A DNA stretch of 64,000 nt from G964291335 sp964291335 (GCA_964291335.2 OZ219748.1:1116001-1180000); one strand, 5' to 3'; counted from the stretch's first letter, positions 20,542 through 30,311 are shown. Numbers and translations: made by a program. Notes: generated by a model from the letters alone, not told the origin.

Positions 20542-20639
20542 AGCTTACCTCGTCAGGTTGCCGGTTCGGTTCAAGCAGCCCTTTTCCCGTCGGGGAGTTG
20601 CGGCTATGGATTTTAGCAAAAAGGCCCTCGGAAAGGAAT

Positions 20640-20898
20640 ACCTTGCGGCCTGGATCTTGACCCGCTTCGACTGGTGGGGAGGCCCGGTTTCCGGGACGAA
20701 GTGGTAGTGGCGCTGCCCACAGCGCCAGGTCTGCTCGCCGCGGGAGTGGCCGTATTGGGGCCGCCAGTTGGCGCCGCTGCGGGGCATTGCATTCCGTCCC
20801 GGAATGCTCCGGGTTGGGCCATGGCGCTGCCTCCCGGCTTTCCGGTTTCCTTGCCGGCTTTATGCTATACATTTATCCCAACGCATGCCGGGAATACC
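20640..20898 (-). pseudogene. IS1-like element 5' remnant (InsA zinc-finger part)
   Basis: On the minus strand this is homologous to 868-640. It reads SGANWRPQYGHSRGEQTW and CGQRHYHFVPETG, an IS1 InsA-type zinc ribbon in which the leading CPxC is damaged by a frame change. Conservation runs to the outer end at 20898, where GGTATTCCC begins. Only the 5' part of the element remains; nothing resembling InsB follows. It lies between the FN3 gene and the SAM hydrolase. Confidence 0.65.
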
Positions 20899-20931
20899 GG
20901 CGAAGCCACCGCCCGGCGAGGTTGTTCCGGG

Positions 20932-21810
20932 CTAGCCGGCCGCCCCGGCGTTGACTGCCCGCACTGCCGTTCCCGGGCCGGCGTTAAGCGCCGCCGCCGC
21001 ATTGCCATCCCGAACCGCAATTTCCAGGTAGCCGCTGCTGCCGATCAGGGCCGCCAGGGGCAAGCCGTCGGGCTGAAGCAGCGATACATCCTGGAAGGTG
21101 CGGCTCAGGCCGATGATGCGGCGTCCGCAGATTTCCACTGCCAGCGTTTCATCCGGGCCGGCCAGTTCCGGCAGAACATCGCCGCCAATGTTGGCAATCA
21201 GGTTGCCGAACCGGTCGGTGTAAATTATCTCGCCCAGCGCCTCTCCCTTGCGTCGGGTCAGGCGGGGAGCCGGCAGCCAGACCAGGCTGGTTACCGGCTC
21301 GCCCAAATTCGTGGGGGCGGCGCCCAGAGACAGGTGGGCCGCTGCCGGAGCGAATATGTCCCGTCCGTGAAAGGTGCTGCTTACCGGATGGAGCCAGCAG
21401 GCCGGGTTGGTCAGCTCATAGGCGGTTACTTCAGCCGGCAGCGGCGTCTGGCCAGGTGTATCGGGGGGGCTGGTCAAGTATGGCTCCAGGACGCGGCTAA
21501 GCAGCCCGTTGTCCGGGGCGATGAAGCGGGCGTCGGGCGTAACCAGCAGAACCGGCCGTCGGTCGGTGCCGACCCCCGGGTCAACTACGGCGGCATGAAT
21601 GGCTCCGGCGGGAAAATAGCGGTAGCTGCTGCCCAGAACAAAGGCTCCCTGCTGCCGATTCTGGGGTGGAACCTGATGGGTCAGGTCAATTACCGTAGCC
21701 TGCGGGTTGATTCCGTAAATTACCCCCTTCATCACCCCGACAAAAGGGTCGGACAAACCGAAGTCGGTGGTCAGGGTTATGAGGGAGACGGGAGACCCGG
21801 GAATGGTCAT
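20932..21810 (-). CDS. SAM hydroxide adenosyltransferase (DUF62) family protein
   Basis: Family members cleave S-adenosylmethionine with water (or halide) to adenosine and methionine. The 292-residue protein contains the N-terminal LTTDFGLSDPFVGVMKGVI, AVVDPGVGTDRRPVLL and APDNGLL motifs and a C-terminal domain with IIYTDRFGNLIANI, all characteristic of the family. The Asp of TDFG and the PGVG segment line the nucleoside site. It lies on the minus strand downstream of secG and gatB (38 bp from secG), so it is probably in their transcription unit. Confidence 0.95.
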   Translation of the reverse strand: MTIPGSPVSLITLTTDFGLSDPFVGVMKGVIYGINPQATVIDLTHQVPPQNRQQGAFVLGSSYRYFPAGAIHAAVVDPGVGTDRRPVLLVTPDARFIAPDNGLLSRVLEPYLTSPPDTPGQTPLPAEVTAYELTNPACWLHPVSSTFHGRDIFAPAAAHLSLGAAPTNLGEPVTSLVWLPAPRLTRRKGEALGEIIYTDRFGNLIANIGGDVLPELAGPDETLAVEICGRRIIGLSRTFQDVSLLQPDGLPLAALIGSSGYLEIAVRDGNAAAALNAGPGTAVRAVNAGAAG

Positions 21811-21848
21811 GTCTGCAACCCTTGCTGGCCGGCGCCGCCGGAGCGGAA

Positions 21849-22067
21849 TCAGCCGGTAAACAACCGCACGCTGATGATGGATACGATTACAAACACTACG
21901 GACAGGGCGATGGTGAACTGGAACAGGGTTTTTTCCAGGCCGCGGCGGGTACGCACCGTTGATTGGGCGCTGCCAAACAGGCCGCTGCCGCCTTCCTTAA
22001 CCTGGGCCAGTACCACGATTACCAGCACCACGGATACCAGTATTTGAGCGATGTTCAGGTAGATCAC
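21849..22067 (-). CDS. secG: Preprotein translocase subunit SecG
   Basis: Small subunit of the SecYEG channel. The 72-residue protein has two transmembrane helices (IAQILVSVVLVIVVLAQ and FTIALSVVFVIVSIISV) separated by the conserved cytoplasmic loop KEGGSGLFGSAQ. Its start overlaps the last base of gatB, giving translational coupling. Confidence 0.93.
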   Translation of the reverse strand: MIYLNIAQILVSVVLVIVVLAQVKEGGSGLFGSAQSTVRTRRGLEKTLFQFTIALSVVFVIVSIISVRLFTG

Positions 22068-23551
22068 TAATCGCCTCGCTTGGCCGCTTCCAGGCCGGCA
22101 TGCACCAGTTCCAGGGCCAGTTCCGGTTTCGCCTGGCCCCGGGTGAGCTTCATCACCTGCCCCACCAGAAAGCGGGCGGCTGTTTCCTTGCCTTTAACGT
22201 AATCGGCCACGGCCCTGGGGTTCTCGGCCAACGCCTGGGCCACCGCCGACTCCACCACCGAGGCATCGCTGATTTGGCGGTAGCCTCGGGTTTCTACTAT
22301 TTTAGTCGGTTCAGCCCCGGTGGCGAAAGCCTCCTCCAGCACCGTCTTGGCCAGACTGCCACTCAGGGCGCCCGAATCAATCAAGCCCAACAACTGATTC
22401 AGGTAGGCCGGCGTCAGCTTAATGCTGGCAATGTCCAGATTTGCCAGGTTCATCAGCCGGCTCAAGTCCCCCAGCAGCCAGTTGCTGACGTTTTTGGCGT
22501 AACTTTGCCGGCCGGGCCCCGACGCCTGGCGCCCGGCCACCGCCGCCTCAAAGTAGTCGGCCATGGCCCGGGAACCGGTCAGCAGGCCGGCGTCGTAAGG
22601 AGACAGACCGTACTGGGCAACCAGGCGGGCCTTGCGCTGGCCGGCCAGTTCCGGCAGGTTCCGGCGCAGCTCCGCCACCCAGGCCGAATCCACTGCCAGA
22701 GGCGGCAGGTCCGGGTCTGGAAAATAGCGGTAGTCATGGGCCTGCTCCTTGCTGCGCTGGGCAACGGTAACGCCCCGTTCCTCCAGCCAGCCCCGGGTTT
22801 CCTGAACCACGCGGCCCCCGTCCTCCAGAATGCGCCGCTGCCGTTCCGCCTCGTAATTCAAGGCCAGAAAGACGGAACGGAAGCTGTTCATGTTCTTGAC
22901 TTCGGTGCGGACGCCAAACTGCCGGCTGCCAGCAGGACGGATGCTTACGTTGGCATCGCAGCGGAAATTGCCGTCCTGCATGTTGGCGGTCGATACACCC
23001 AGATACTGCAACATAGAGTGAAGGGTAGTCAGGTAGGCCCGGGCCTCCGCCGGCGAGCGCAGCTCCGGCTCGCTGACAATTTCCATCAAAGGGGCGCCGG
23101 CCCGATTTACATCTACCAGGCTGTAAGGCTCCCCTGGCCCTTCGGGAAAATGCTGGAGCCTGGCCGCATCCTCCTCCAGGTGCACCCGCATTACGCCGAT
23201 GGATTTGGTTTCGCCGTCTTCCAGTTCAATTTCCAGGCCCCCCTGCTCAGCCAGGGGCAGGTCATACTGAGAAATCTGGTAGCCCTTCATCAAGTCCGGG
23301 TAGGGGTAGTTCTTGCGGTCAAACCTGGAGTAACCGGGTATGCGGCACCCCAGGGCCAGGCCGGTCATAATGGTGTACTCTACGGCCTTCCGGTTAATTA
23401 CCGGCAGGGCGCCGGGCAAACCCAGGCAAACGGGGCAAACCCGGCTGTTGGCCGGGGCGTGCTGGTAATCGGCGGGGCAGCGGCAGAACATCTTGCTGCG
23501 AGTTTGCAGCTGCACGTGCACTTCCAGGCCAATAACGGTTTCGTATTGCAT
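22067..23551 (-). CDS. gatB: Asp/Glu-tRNA amidotransferase subunit B
   Basis: The tRNA-binding and kinase subunit of GatCAB, which converts Glu-tRNA(Gln) and Asp-tRNA(Asn) to the amide forms. The 494-residue protein begins [21 protein letters not shown] and has the zinc-binding CxC...[12 protein letters not shown], the [20 protein letters not shown] signature, and a C-terminal YqeY-like tail ([20 protein letters not shown]). Length is normal. gatA and gatC are not in the window. Confidence 0.97.
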   Translation of the reverse strand: MQYETVIGLEVHVQLQTRSKMFCRCPADYQHAPANSRVCPVCLGLPGALPVINRKAVEYTIMTGLALGCRIPGYSRFDRKNYPYPDLMKGYQISQYDLPLAEQGGLEIELEDGETKSIGVMRVHLEEDAARLQHFPEGPGEPYSLVDVNRAGAPLMEIVSEPELRSPAEARAYLTTLHSMLQYLGVSTANMQDGNFRCDANVSIRPAGSRQFGVRTEVKNMNSFRSVFLALNYEAERQRRILEDGGRVVQETRGWLEERGVTVAQRSKEQAHDYRYFPDPDLPPLAVDSAWVAELRRNLPELAGQRKARLVAQYGLSPYDAGLLTGSRAMADYFEAAVAGRQASGPGRQSYAKNVSNWLLGDLSRLMNLANLDIASIKLTPAYLNQLLGLIDSGALSGSLAKTVLEEAFATGAEPTKIVETRGYRQISDASVVESAVAQALAENPRAVADYVKGKETAARFLVGQVMKLTRGQAKPELALELVHAGLEAAKRGD

Positions 23552-23581
23552 GGCAGGGAAAGTATAGCAGGAGGTTCGCGG

Positions 23582-25249
23582 CTACTCAAGAAATATGGCA
23601 TAGTTGGTCAGAGGTATCTCTTCACCACCGTTCTCGCCCCAAATGACCACGATATACACCCCTGGCCCCAGCCCCTGAATCACGTTGGAAATATCTCCTT
23701 CAACCCGGAAAGCTGCTCCACCGACTTGCCACGTGTCGGCAACGGCGAAGGGAACTGCTTTGCTGCGCAGGGTGGAAACCGGGGGAATAATGGAGCTGTA
23801 GAACCTTTCGCTCCGTGGCGTATCCGGGTTTACCGTGTAAGGGTCGGTAGGTTCCTGCCAGGAGTAGAAGGCAGGAAGTAAATCCTGGGGTGAATAATAG
23901 TAGCCAGAAGGAGCCGGCTTAAGCAGGAAAACCGCCGGTTCCTGACCCGTTAAGTAAGAATCGGTGGCGTCCACTTGTCCCAGGGTAAGGGGGCGCGGCG
24001 GTTGATGATACCAGACTTGTACGCCGGAAAGCGTGAAACCGTCCTTGAGGTTGCCGGCGAAGCTCAAAATGCCGCGGTCAATGGCCGGTTTCTGACTGAA
24101 ATCGATGTAATCTCCTTCGAATTTCTGAACGACCGAGCAGGCGTAGCTGCTGCATGCAATGCCCAGGTTGACCTTTTTATGCCATTGATAAAGGATGTTC
24201 TTCCGGTGCCCGGCGTTTTGCATCAGCCCTTCGTGGGACTCAGTTATCAGGCTTCTGGCAGAACGCTTTCGGTGGGGAAGCCCATCCCTGGCAGCAGCTC
24301 CGGAAGTATTTTCTTTCACATAGTTCCAGCCGCCGGCGAGGGTGTACCGCATCGGGGGAGTCAGGCCATCCAGCCCCCAATGTCCCGTGAAGTTGCCTTC
24401 CAGCATGGCCTCGGCGTGTTCCTGCGCCGCCGGGTTATCGCCAGGAACTACCGGAGCCAAGCCATGCTGGCGCCGAGCATCGTTTATCAGGCCCAGCATA
24501 TACTCCTTCGCCTCGGTCAACCCCGCTGCCGGCAGCAGGGTCAGGTCGGGCGTCGCCGCCGGGATGGGTTGGGGTTTTATGGTTGGGCCCGGGCCGGGGG
24601 CGGCCCCGTCAGGCGGAAAGGCCGACGCAGGCAGAGCTTCAGCATGAATGCTGCCATGTTCAATAAAAAAGTCGAACTGCTCCCTGGTCATCCGGAACTC
24701 CTGGCCCGTAACGGGGTGCTTAACCCGGTAAGAGTACAAATGCAGGGGAAAGGGGGTCGCCGTTGGTTCTGGCCGGAAGGTGGCCGGCAGCGCCGGCGTA
24801 GCGCCTGGCGCAGTTGGCGTTGCGGTGGTAGTTGGCAAGGAGGTTAACGTTGTCCCTTCCGTTGGTTCTGGCCGGAAGGCGGCCGGCGGCGGCGTATGGC
24901 CTGGCACGGCTGGCATGGCGATGGTAGCCGGCTCGGGGGCATTGCCCGGAGAAGACGATGGTCCTGGCCCCGGCAGCTGCTCCGGTTCCGAGTTTTGCCC
25001 GGATTCACCGCCCAGGGCGGAAAAGACAGCGCCCACTGCTTTGGGAATAGCTTGCAGCTGGTTTAGGGCGGCCCTTACAACTCCCGCCGTAGTAATACGG
25101 CCCTGCTCTTGGTACTCCTGCCAGATGCCCAAGCCAACCCAGGCAAGTAACAGCAGCAAAACGACTATGAGGAAGTTGCGCAATTTTCCACCGCCGGCGT
25201 TTCGGGGCCTGACTAAAGGAGGCGAGTCAGGGACATGCGGCGTCGGCAA
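23582..25249 (-). CDS. Membrane-anchored CAP/SCP-domain protein
   Basis: A 555-residue protein with an N-terminal membrane helix (NFLIVVLLLLLAWVGLGIW) and a Pro/Ala/Thr-rich linker of about 150 residues. A CAP domain follows: YMLGLINDARRQHGLAP, AAQEHAEAMLEGNFTGHWG and NAGHRKNILYQWHKKVNLGI. The two histidines of the CAP cavity (HAEAM and GHW) are present. A roughly 200-residue C-terminal beta-rich part of unknown type ends the protein. CAP proteins outside eukaryotes are extracellular and of uncertain function. It precedes gatB on the same strand with a 30-bp gap. Confidence 0.88.
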   Translation of the reverse strand: MPTPHVPDSPPLVRPRNAGGGKLRNFLIVVLLLLLAWVGLGIWQEYQEQGRITTAGVVRAALNQLQAIPKAVGAVFSALGGESGQNSEPEQLPGPGPSSSPGNAPEPATIAMPAVPGHTPPPAAFRPEPTEGTTLTSLPTTTATPTAPGATPALPATFRPEPTATPFPLHLYSYRVKHPVTGQEFRMTREQFDFFIEHGSIHAEALPASAFPPDGAAPGPGPTIKPQPIPAATPDLTLLPAAGLTEAKEYMLGLINDARRQHGLAPVVPGDNPAAQEHAEAMLEGNFTGHWGLDGLTPPMRYTLAGGWNYVKENTSGAAARDGLPHRKRSARSLITESHEGLMQNAGHRKNILYQWHKKVNLGIACSSYACSVVQKFEGDYIDFSQKPAIDRGILSFAGNLKDGFTLSGVQVWYHQPPRPLTLGQVDATDSYLTGQEPAVFLLKPAPSGYYYSPQDLLPAFYSWQEPTDPYTVNPDTPRSERFYSSIIPPVSTLRSKAVPFAVADTWQVGGAAFRVEGDISNVIQGLGPGVYIVVIWGENGGEEIPLTNYAIFLE

Positions 25250-25403
25250 ACTGCCGGGCTGACGGCAGGCTGCCGCCTCGCCGGTTGTTCTGCCACTGAC
25301 CTAACCTGCGGGAAACGCAGTTGGCGCAGGTGCAGGCCGTGGGATGGTGTCCCCGGACATAGTTCCGATCCTCCAAAGGCATAGACTATCGGTGTCCTTC
25401 ACG

Positions 25404-25423
25404 GTTAACCAACGTTAACCAAC
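25404..25423. repeat. Tandem GTTAACCAAC repeat
   Basis: Two adjacent identical decamers GTTAACCAAC, each containing the palindrome GTTAAC, lie in the 290-bp gap between the CAP gene and the cassette array. They sit about 150 bp upstream of the CAP start on its coding side, so they could be an operator for that gene. Nothing else is seen in this gap apart from a 7-bp hairpin at 25537-25553. Confidence 0.5.
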
Positions 25424-25542
25424 AGAGTAACGAACTTCAGACAGCCACCGGCGTCGGCAAACTACGATAACCGCTTCTATTCATCTGTTTATAGCAGCGT
25501 CAGCCTTGCTTATGGATCAATCATGGCCGGAACGCCCGGGCG

Positions 25543-25785
25543 TCAAACGCCCGTACATCCTGGCCCGCCGGGGGCGCGGGATTGAGCAGCATGATTGTTT
25601 CCAGGAACTACCGGGAACAGGACATTTGCCGGCCTGGCGTCATTAACAAGCCCCGGCAATTTTATGATTGCCTTTACGGTTTTGGGTATCAGCAATACCA
25701 TACGCCCCGACACTTCAGCAATGATTGCCGCCCTGTCTCTTGGCCCCATTAAACAGGGCATCCTCAATTTCCGGGCTGCCGACAA
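25543..25785 (-). pseudogene. Partial duplicate cassette 3 of the charged-repeat gene
   Basis: The most distal copy. It keeps the AAIIAEVSGRMVLLIPKTVK block but then leaves the family sequence (IIKLPGLVNDARP...) with no charged tetrapeptides and no conserved tail. It is a truncated end of the array, separated from cassette 2 by a repeat period of 277 bp. No ribosome-binding site is seen. Confidence 0.7.
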
Positions 25786-26062
25786 TGTCGCCCCGCGCCA
25801 CAGCCTGACGGTAGTTGGAAAGGATGCGGTCCCGTTCCGACCGGGAGCCTTCCGCCTGGCCTTCCGCCTGGCCTTCTTCCCGGCCTTCTTCCCGACCTTC
25901 CGCTCGCCCTTCTTCCCGGCCTTCCGCTCGGCCTTTTTCGATGATTGCCTTTACGGTTTTGGGTATCAGCAATACCATACGCCCCGACACTTCAGCAATG
26001 ATTGCCGCCCTGGCTCTTGGCCCCGTTAAACAGGGCATCCTCAATTTCCGGGCTGCCGGCAA
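25715..26062 (-). pseudogene. Partial duplicate cassette 2 of the charged-repeat gene
   Basis: A copy of the 3' two-thirds of the gene at 26221-26706: EVSGRMVLLIPKTVKAIIEKG, seven EEGR/AEGR-type tetrapeptides, then SRSERDRILSNYRQAVARGD and a shortened ending. It has no N-terminal membrane domain. Its frame is shifted by one base relative to the neighbouring copy, so it cannot be read through from it. It is probably a silent donor or a relic. Confidence 0.72.
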
Positions 26063-26291
26063 TGTCGCCCCGCGCCACCGCCTGACGATAGTTGGAAAGG
26101 ATGCGGTCCCGTTCCGACCGGGAGCCTTCCGCCTGGCCTTCTTCCCGACCTTCTTCCCGGCCTTTTTCGATGATTGCCTTTACGGTTTTGGGTATCAGCA
26201 ATACCATACGCCCCGACACTTCAGCAATGATTGCCGCCCTGGCTCTTGGCCCCGTTAAACAGGGCATCCTCAATTTCCGGGCTGCCGGCAA
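25992..26291 (-). pseudogene. Partial duplicate cassette 1 of the charged-repeat gene
   Basis: Contains the same block as cassette 2 but only three tetrapeptides (REEG REEG QAEG) before SRSERDRILSNYRQ. The repeat period here is 229 bp, compared with 277 and 301 bp for the neighbours; the differences, 48 and 72 bp, equal four and six 12-bp tetrapeptide codon sets. It overlaps the end of the full gene by 71 bp because of the +1 frame offset. Confidence 0.72.
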
Positions 26292-26706
26292 TGTCGCCCC
26301 GCGCCACAGCCTGACGGTAGTTGGAAAGGATGCGGTCCCGTTCCGACCGGGAGCCTTCCGCCTGGCCTTCCGCCTGGCCTTCTTCCCGCCCTTCCGCTCG
26401 GCCTTCTTCTCGGCCTTCTTCCCGCCCTTCCGCTCGGCCTTCTTCTCGGCCTTCAGCTCGGCCTTTTTCGATGATTGCCTTTACGGTTTTGGGTATCAGC
26501 AATACCATGCGCCCCGACACCTCAACAATAATTACTGCCAGAAATGCTGCGCCGGCTGCCGTACTGAACACGTCGCCCAACAGGGTTACGTCGTCCCATT
26601 GCTGCCACCTCCAGCGATGCCGCCACAGCAGAATTACCAGACAGACAGCAAAAACCAGGTAGTAACCAACCCAGTAATTCTCAACAACTGCTTCTACTCT
26701 TCTCAT
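26221..26706 (-). CDS. Membrane protein with EEGR charged repeats (locus A, full copy)
   Basis: A 161-residue protein of no family I can name. The N-terminus has a helix (YYLVFAVCLVILLW) and a second hydrophobic segment (STAAGAAFLAVIIVEVSG), with a short WRHRWRWQQWDD loop between. Then come VLLIPKTVKAIIEKG, nine charged tetrapeptides (RAEG/REEG/QAEG) predicted to form a rigid helix or coiled coil, and a conserved SRSERDRILSNYRQAVARGDIAGSPE-type tail. TATAAT overlaps the annotated ATG on the minus strand, so the real start may be different. It heads an array of three partial copies downstream. Confidence 0.62.
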   Translation of the reverse strand: MRRVEAVVENYWVGYYLVFAVCLVILLWRHRWRWQQWDDVTLLGDVFSTAAGAAFLAVIIVEVSGRMVLLIPKTVKAIIEKGRAEGREEGRAEGREEGREEGRAEGREEGQAEGQAEGSRSERDRILSNYRQAVARGDIAGSPEIEDALFNGAKSQGGNHC

Positions 26707-26907
26707 TATAACAGGGTTGTTTCTAAGTCTGCGCTGAAGGCAAAGAGGACGCCAGGTCGGTTGAAGGCAAACCCAGGGCCCGCCGTCAACCCAGCCCTAC
26801 CCGGCCCTGGACGCCGACGCCCTGATTGACCTGCCGTCGGCCCATACGGATGGGTCCTTATCGCTACCGTGGGTTGTCCTGACCCGGCGCCCTTTGCTTT
26901 CCCGACC

Positions 26908-28857
26908 TTATTCCTCGTCTTCGTACTGGGCCTTCAGCGACTCAACCACCGCCGGGTCGGCCAGGGTGGTGGTATCCCCCAGGGCGCGGCCTTCGGCCAC
27001 GTCCCGGAGGAGCCGCCGCATTATCTTGCCGCTGCGGGTCTTGGGCAGTTCTGCGGCGAAGTAAATGTCGTCGGGCCGAGCCATAGGGCCAATCTTGGCC
27101 GCCACATGCGCCTTAAGCTCGGCGACCAGAGCTTCCGAAGCGGCGACCTGGTCTTTGATGGTAACAAAGGCCACGATGGCCTGCCCCTTGATTTCGTGCG
27201 TTTTGCCGATGCAGGCGGCTTCAGCCACCTTGGCGTTGTCCACCAGGGCGCTTTCCACTTCCATGGTACTGATTCGGTGGGCTGAAACGTTGATTACATC
27301 ATCCACCCGGCCCAGCAGCCAGAAGTAGCCGTCCTGGTCCAGTTTGGCCCCGTCGGCAGTGAAGTAAGTATTCGGGTAGCGGGACCAGTATTGCTGCACG
27401 AACCGCTCATGGTCGCCATAGATGCCGCGCAGCATGGATGGCCAGGGACGTCTGATGGTCAGGTAGCCCCCGCCGCCGGGGCCGACCGGGTTGCCGGCCT
27501 CGTCCAGGATTTCGGCCTCAATGCCCGGGAAGGGCCGGGTTGCCGAGCCGGGTTTCAGGGTGGTGATGCCGGGCAAGGGGGCAATCAGGATGGAGCCGGT
27601 TTCCGTTTGCCACCAGGTATCCACCACCGGGCAGCGGCCTCCGCCGATGTGCTGCCAGTACCAAACCCAGGCCTCCGGGTTAATCGGCTCGCCCACCGAA
27701 CCCAGCAGGCGCAGGGTGGACATATCGTGCCGGGCCGGGTATTCCTCGCCCCAGCGCATAAAGGTGCGGATGGCGGTGGGCGCGGTGTAACAAATGGTGC
27801 AACCGTATTTTTCGACGATGGCCCAAAAGCGGTCCCGGTCCGGGTAGTCGGGAGACCCTTCATACATTACCGTGGTAGCGCCGTTAGCCAGCGGGCCATA
27901 GACAATATAGCTGTGACCGGTAACCCAGCCAATGTCGGCGGTACACCAGTAAACATCGTCCTCTTTCAGGTCAAAAATCCACTTGGTGGTGGCGTAAACG
28001 CCGGTCAGGTAGCCGCCGGTCGAGTGGACGATTCCTTTAGGCTTGCCGGTGGTGCCGCTGGTATAGAGCATATAGAGCATATCCTCGCTGTCCATCGGCT
28101 CCGGCGCGCCGGTAAAGGGCTGTTCCGCCACCAGGTCGTGCCACCACACGTCGCGGCCGGCAACCATCCGGTCGTCGGCGTGGCCGGTGCGCCGTACCAC
28201 TACCACCTTTGCCACCGGCGTATCCCCGGCCAGGGAGTCGTCGGCGTTCTGCTTCAACGGCACAATACCGCCCCGGCGGTAGCCGCCGTCGGCAGTAATC
28301 AGCACCCTGGACTGGGAATCTTCAATACGGTCGCGAATCGAGTCGGCGCTGAACCCGCCGAAAATGACGCTGTGGGCAGCGCCGATGCGGGCGCAGGCCA
28401 GCATGGCTATCGGCAATTCAGGCACCATGGGAAGGTAGATAGTTACCCGGTCGCCTTTCTGCACTCCCAGGCTTTTAAGCCCGTTGGCAAACTTGCAGAC
28501 CTCTCGGTACAAGTCCCAATAGGTATATACCTGCCAGTCCCCAGGCTCGCCCTCCCAGATAATTGCCGCCTTATTGCGGCGGGTCTTCAGGTGGCGGTCA
28601 ACGCAGTTGTAAGAAGCGTTAAGCTTGCCGCCCAGGAACCACTGGGCATAGGGCGGGTTCCAGTCCAGCACCTGCTCCCACGCATCGAACCAGTCCAGAT
28701 CCCCGGCAAACCTGGCCCAGAAGGCTTCCGGGTCCTGGCGGGCTTCGGCGTAAACCTGCGGGTCGTTAATGTTGGCTCGACGGGCAAATTCCTCCGGTGG
28801 CGGAAAGGTGCGGTCCTCCTGAAGTAATGCCTCAATACTGCCGGGGTTTTCAACCAT
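26908..28857 (-). CDS. acs: Acetyl-CoA synthetase
   Basis: Activates acetate to acetyl-CoA through acetyl-AMP. The 649-residue protein has the N-terminal ACS domain ([26 protein letters not shown]), the AMP-binding P-loop [34 protein letters not shown], the acetate-pocket TWWQTETGS, and the C-terminal [16 protein letters not shown]. The regulatory and catalytic lysine is in [11 protein letters not shown]. Length matches the family. It is flanked by the two charged-repeat arrays. Confidence 0.97.
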   Translation of the reverse strand: MVENPGSIEALLQEDRTFPPPEEFARRANINDPQVYAEARQDPEAFWARFAGDLDWFDAWEQVLDWNPPYAQWFLGGKLNASYNCVDRHLKTRRNKAAIIWEGEPGDWQVYTYWDLYREVCKFANGLKSLGVQKGDRVTIYLPMVPELPIAMLACARIGAAHSVIFGGFSADSIRDRIEDSQSRVLITADGGYRRGGIVPLKQNADDSLAGDTPVAKVVVVRRTGHADDRMVAGRDVWWHDLVAEQPFTGAPEPMDSEDMLYMLYTSGTTGKPKGIVHSTGGYLTGVYATTKWIFDLKEDDVYWCTADIGWVTGHSYIVYGPLANGATTVMYEGSPDYPDRDRFWAIVEKYGCTICYTAPTAIRTFMRWGEEYPARHDMSTLRLLGSVGEPINPEAWVWYWQHIGGGRCPVVDTWWQTETGSILIAPLPGITTLKPGSATRPFPGIEAEILDEAGNPVGPGGGGYLTIRRPWPSMLRGIYGDHERFVQQYWSRYPNTYFTADGAKLDQDGYFWLLGRVDDVINVSAHRISTMEVESALVDNAKVAEAACIGKTHEIKGQAIVAFVTIKDQVAASEALVAELKAHVAAKIGPMARPDDIYFAAELPKTRSGKIMRRLLRDVAEGRALGDTTTLADPAVVESLKAQYEDEE

Positions 28858-29204
28858 GTCATTACTCCTTCAGCGCTGAAATATGGGTAAACGGGAAAGC
28901 GAGCCGGGCCTTTGGCTCACTGACGGGCATTTTAGGCGGAAGGAAATGGGGATTGCAAACGGGGAAAGGCAGGGGTAGTTCGGGGTGGCTGCCAAGCCGC
29001 ATGGTTGTCGGTGCAAATTGTTCGGAGATTCCCTGATTCTGCTCGTGTCCTTGCTGTTGAAACTGACTAATCAGGGTTCCGCGGGATGGACTGCTTAACC
29101 TTTCAAAAATCAATTGGCATATCTGCTGGCCGGGACATAGCCTACAGGAATAGAGGCCACTGTGGGAGATTTCCAGCCTCAATTTGCCCTCAAAGGTGGC
29201 GTGA
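28858..29204. other. Intergenic region upstream of acs, nothing recognised
   Basis: About 350 bp between the acs start and the IS remnant. Open frames here lack ribosome-binding sites and resemble nothing known. The acs promoter must lie here, but no clear -10/-35 pair was found. Confidence 0.5.
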
Positions 29205-29513
29205 ATAGTTGGGGTTGTCTGGTGGATGGAAATACGCCCTTGCTGCGACTGTACGCCAGGCTGCCGGAGGGGGAGAATGCCAGACGGACGCTTGCCAAGT
29301 ACATAACTGACTGCCAGCGAACCGGCGCCAGGTGGGCAAAGAGGGCGCGGTGAACCGGAACGAGGGTTTGCACTCGCAATTGCGGGACCAGCTGAACCGG
29401 CTGCACCGGAGGACGAATGGGTACAGTAAGAGCTTGCGTCTGCTGGAGCATTCCGTTGCGTTGGTCTGCCGGCGATTGGGCTTGATTTAACGCCACCACC
29501 CGTTGGGAATACC
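29205..29513 (+). pseudogene. IS1-like element 3' remnant (InsB C-terminus)
   Basis: Plus-strand homologue of 240-1: LVDGNTPLLRLYARLPEGE in one frame, then after a frameshift AVNRNEGLHSQLRDQLNRL and RTNGYSKSLRLLEHSVALV, ending RRLGLI and a TAA at 29488-29490. The right end reads GTTGGGAATACC at 29502-29513, the inverse of the 5' end GGTATTCCC at 20898-20890. The InsA part and the InsB N-terminus are missing. Confidence 0.7.
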
Positions 29514-29742
29514 AGCAGGCACCTTCGCTTGACTGGCCCCTTGACAAGCGGCTAAAATGAATACCTCAGCGACCGGCATTGGGCCGCTCCTACAGCGGCC
29601 CTCCTCTCTTGAGAGGCCGGCCGCTCCTTTATTGTATGAATGCCGGAGAAAACATGACCGGCAACTTAAACCCCGGTGAAAGCCAACTTGGCGGGGCTAT
29701 TTTCACCGGGTTCAGAGACCCACGGGCGCTAAAGAAGGCCGG
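29514..29742. other. Hairpin-rich intergenic stretch
   Basis: No gene. Two small adjacent hairpins (GGCCGCT-CCTAC-AGCGGCC near 29582, then CCTCTC-TT-GAGAGG near 29601) precede the 29672-29710 structure. They could be degenerate REP-like elements or ends of the decayed IS. Confidence 0.4.
29672..29710. terminator. Hairpin downstream of the CMD-like gene
   Basis: CCCGGTGAAA (29672-29681) pairs with TTTCACCGGG (29701-29710); an inner GCCAA/TTGGC helix fills most of the loop. On the minus strand it comes 33 bp after the CMD-like stop codon and is followed by GTTTAAGTT, a weak U-tract. Confidence 0.55.
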
Positions 29743-30291
29743 CTAATAAGTCAGGGCCGACTCCACTCCTTCAGGCAGTTCAACTTCAAGGGCCTGCAAA
29801 CTATGGGCCAAGCCGTGGTAATAGGCTACTACCACCAGCAAGTCCACAATTCCGGCATCGCCGATCTGGGAACGAAGGGCCTCAAAAGTAACGTCCGAAA
29901 CCCGATGCTGTCGCAGCAACTCCAGGACAAACTGAACTACCGCAGCGTCGTCCGGTTTGAAACCAACCGGCGCGCGGAATTCCCGAATTGCAGCGATTAT
30001 GCTGTCGTCAAGGGCAGCTTCCCTTGCTCCCCGCTGGTTAACCGTCCAAACATAGTGGCCGCCGGCCTCCCTGGCCGCGGTAAGAATAGCCAGGGCCTTT
30101 ACCCGTTTATCCAAAGGTGTTTCAAAGCGCACATAGCCGCCCAGCCCAGCGAAGCTTCCCGCTGCCCGGGGGTTGTTCAACAAGGCGGCATAGTTGCGCT
30201 GAACCCCGCCCCGGCTACTTTGGATTTCATCCCAGACTTCCTGTCCGGCAGCATCCATGCTTTCCCTGGTAACAAAAGGCACTCGCGCCAT
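29743..30291 (-). CDS. Carboxymuconolactone-decarboxylase-like protein lacking the CxxC
   Basis: A 182-residue all-helical protein of the AhpD/CMD superfamily. The core is KRVKALAILTAAREAGGHYVWTVNQRGAREAALDD-like: the position where AhpD has CxxCxxxH reads GHYVWTVNQ, so no redox cysteine is present, as in the non-thiol CMD subfamily. Function is unknown; family relatives include decarboxylases and lactone-acting enzymes. It is on the minus strand upstream of the hairpin at 29672-29710. The SAR202-type lineages carry many such genes, but that is background knowledge, not proof here. Confidence 0.8.
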   Translation of the reverse strand: MARVPFVTRESMDAAGQEVWDEIQSSRGGVQRNYAALLNNPRAAGSFAGLGGYVRFETPLDKRVKALAILTAAREAGGHYVWTVNQRGAREAALDDSIIAAIREFRAPVGFKPDDAAVVQFVLELLRQHRVSDVTFEALRSQIGDAGIVDLLVVVAYYHGLAHSLQALEVELPEGVESALTY

Positions 30292-30311
30292 TATTCGTTC
30301 CTCGCATCAGA

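Larger units (their letters stand above)
25664..26540 (-). repeat. Tandem repeat array of locus A (periods 277, 229, 301 bp)
   Basis: The plus-strand motif ATGATTGCCTTTACGG begins at 25664, 25941, 26170 and 26471. All three periods are 1 modulo 3, so each successive copy is in a different reading frame. Period differences are exact multiples of 12 bp and come entirely from the number of charged tetrapeptides. Sequence identity outside those is very high by eye, which points to recent duplication or gene conversion. Confidence 0.88.

Noticed and set aside
25543..26706. The locus A array as one long protein
   Set aside because: All repeat periods are 1 modulo 3, so copies lie in different frames and end at separate stops.
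28862..29182. A 106-codon frame upstream of acs
   Set aside because: It lies where the acs promoter must be, lacks a Shine-Dalgarno, and the translation resembles no protein family.
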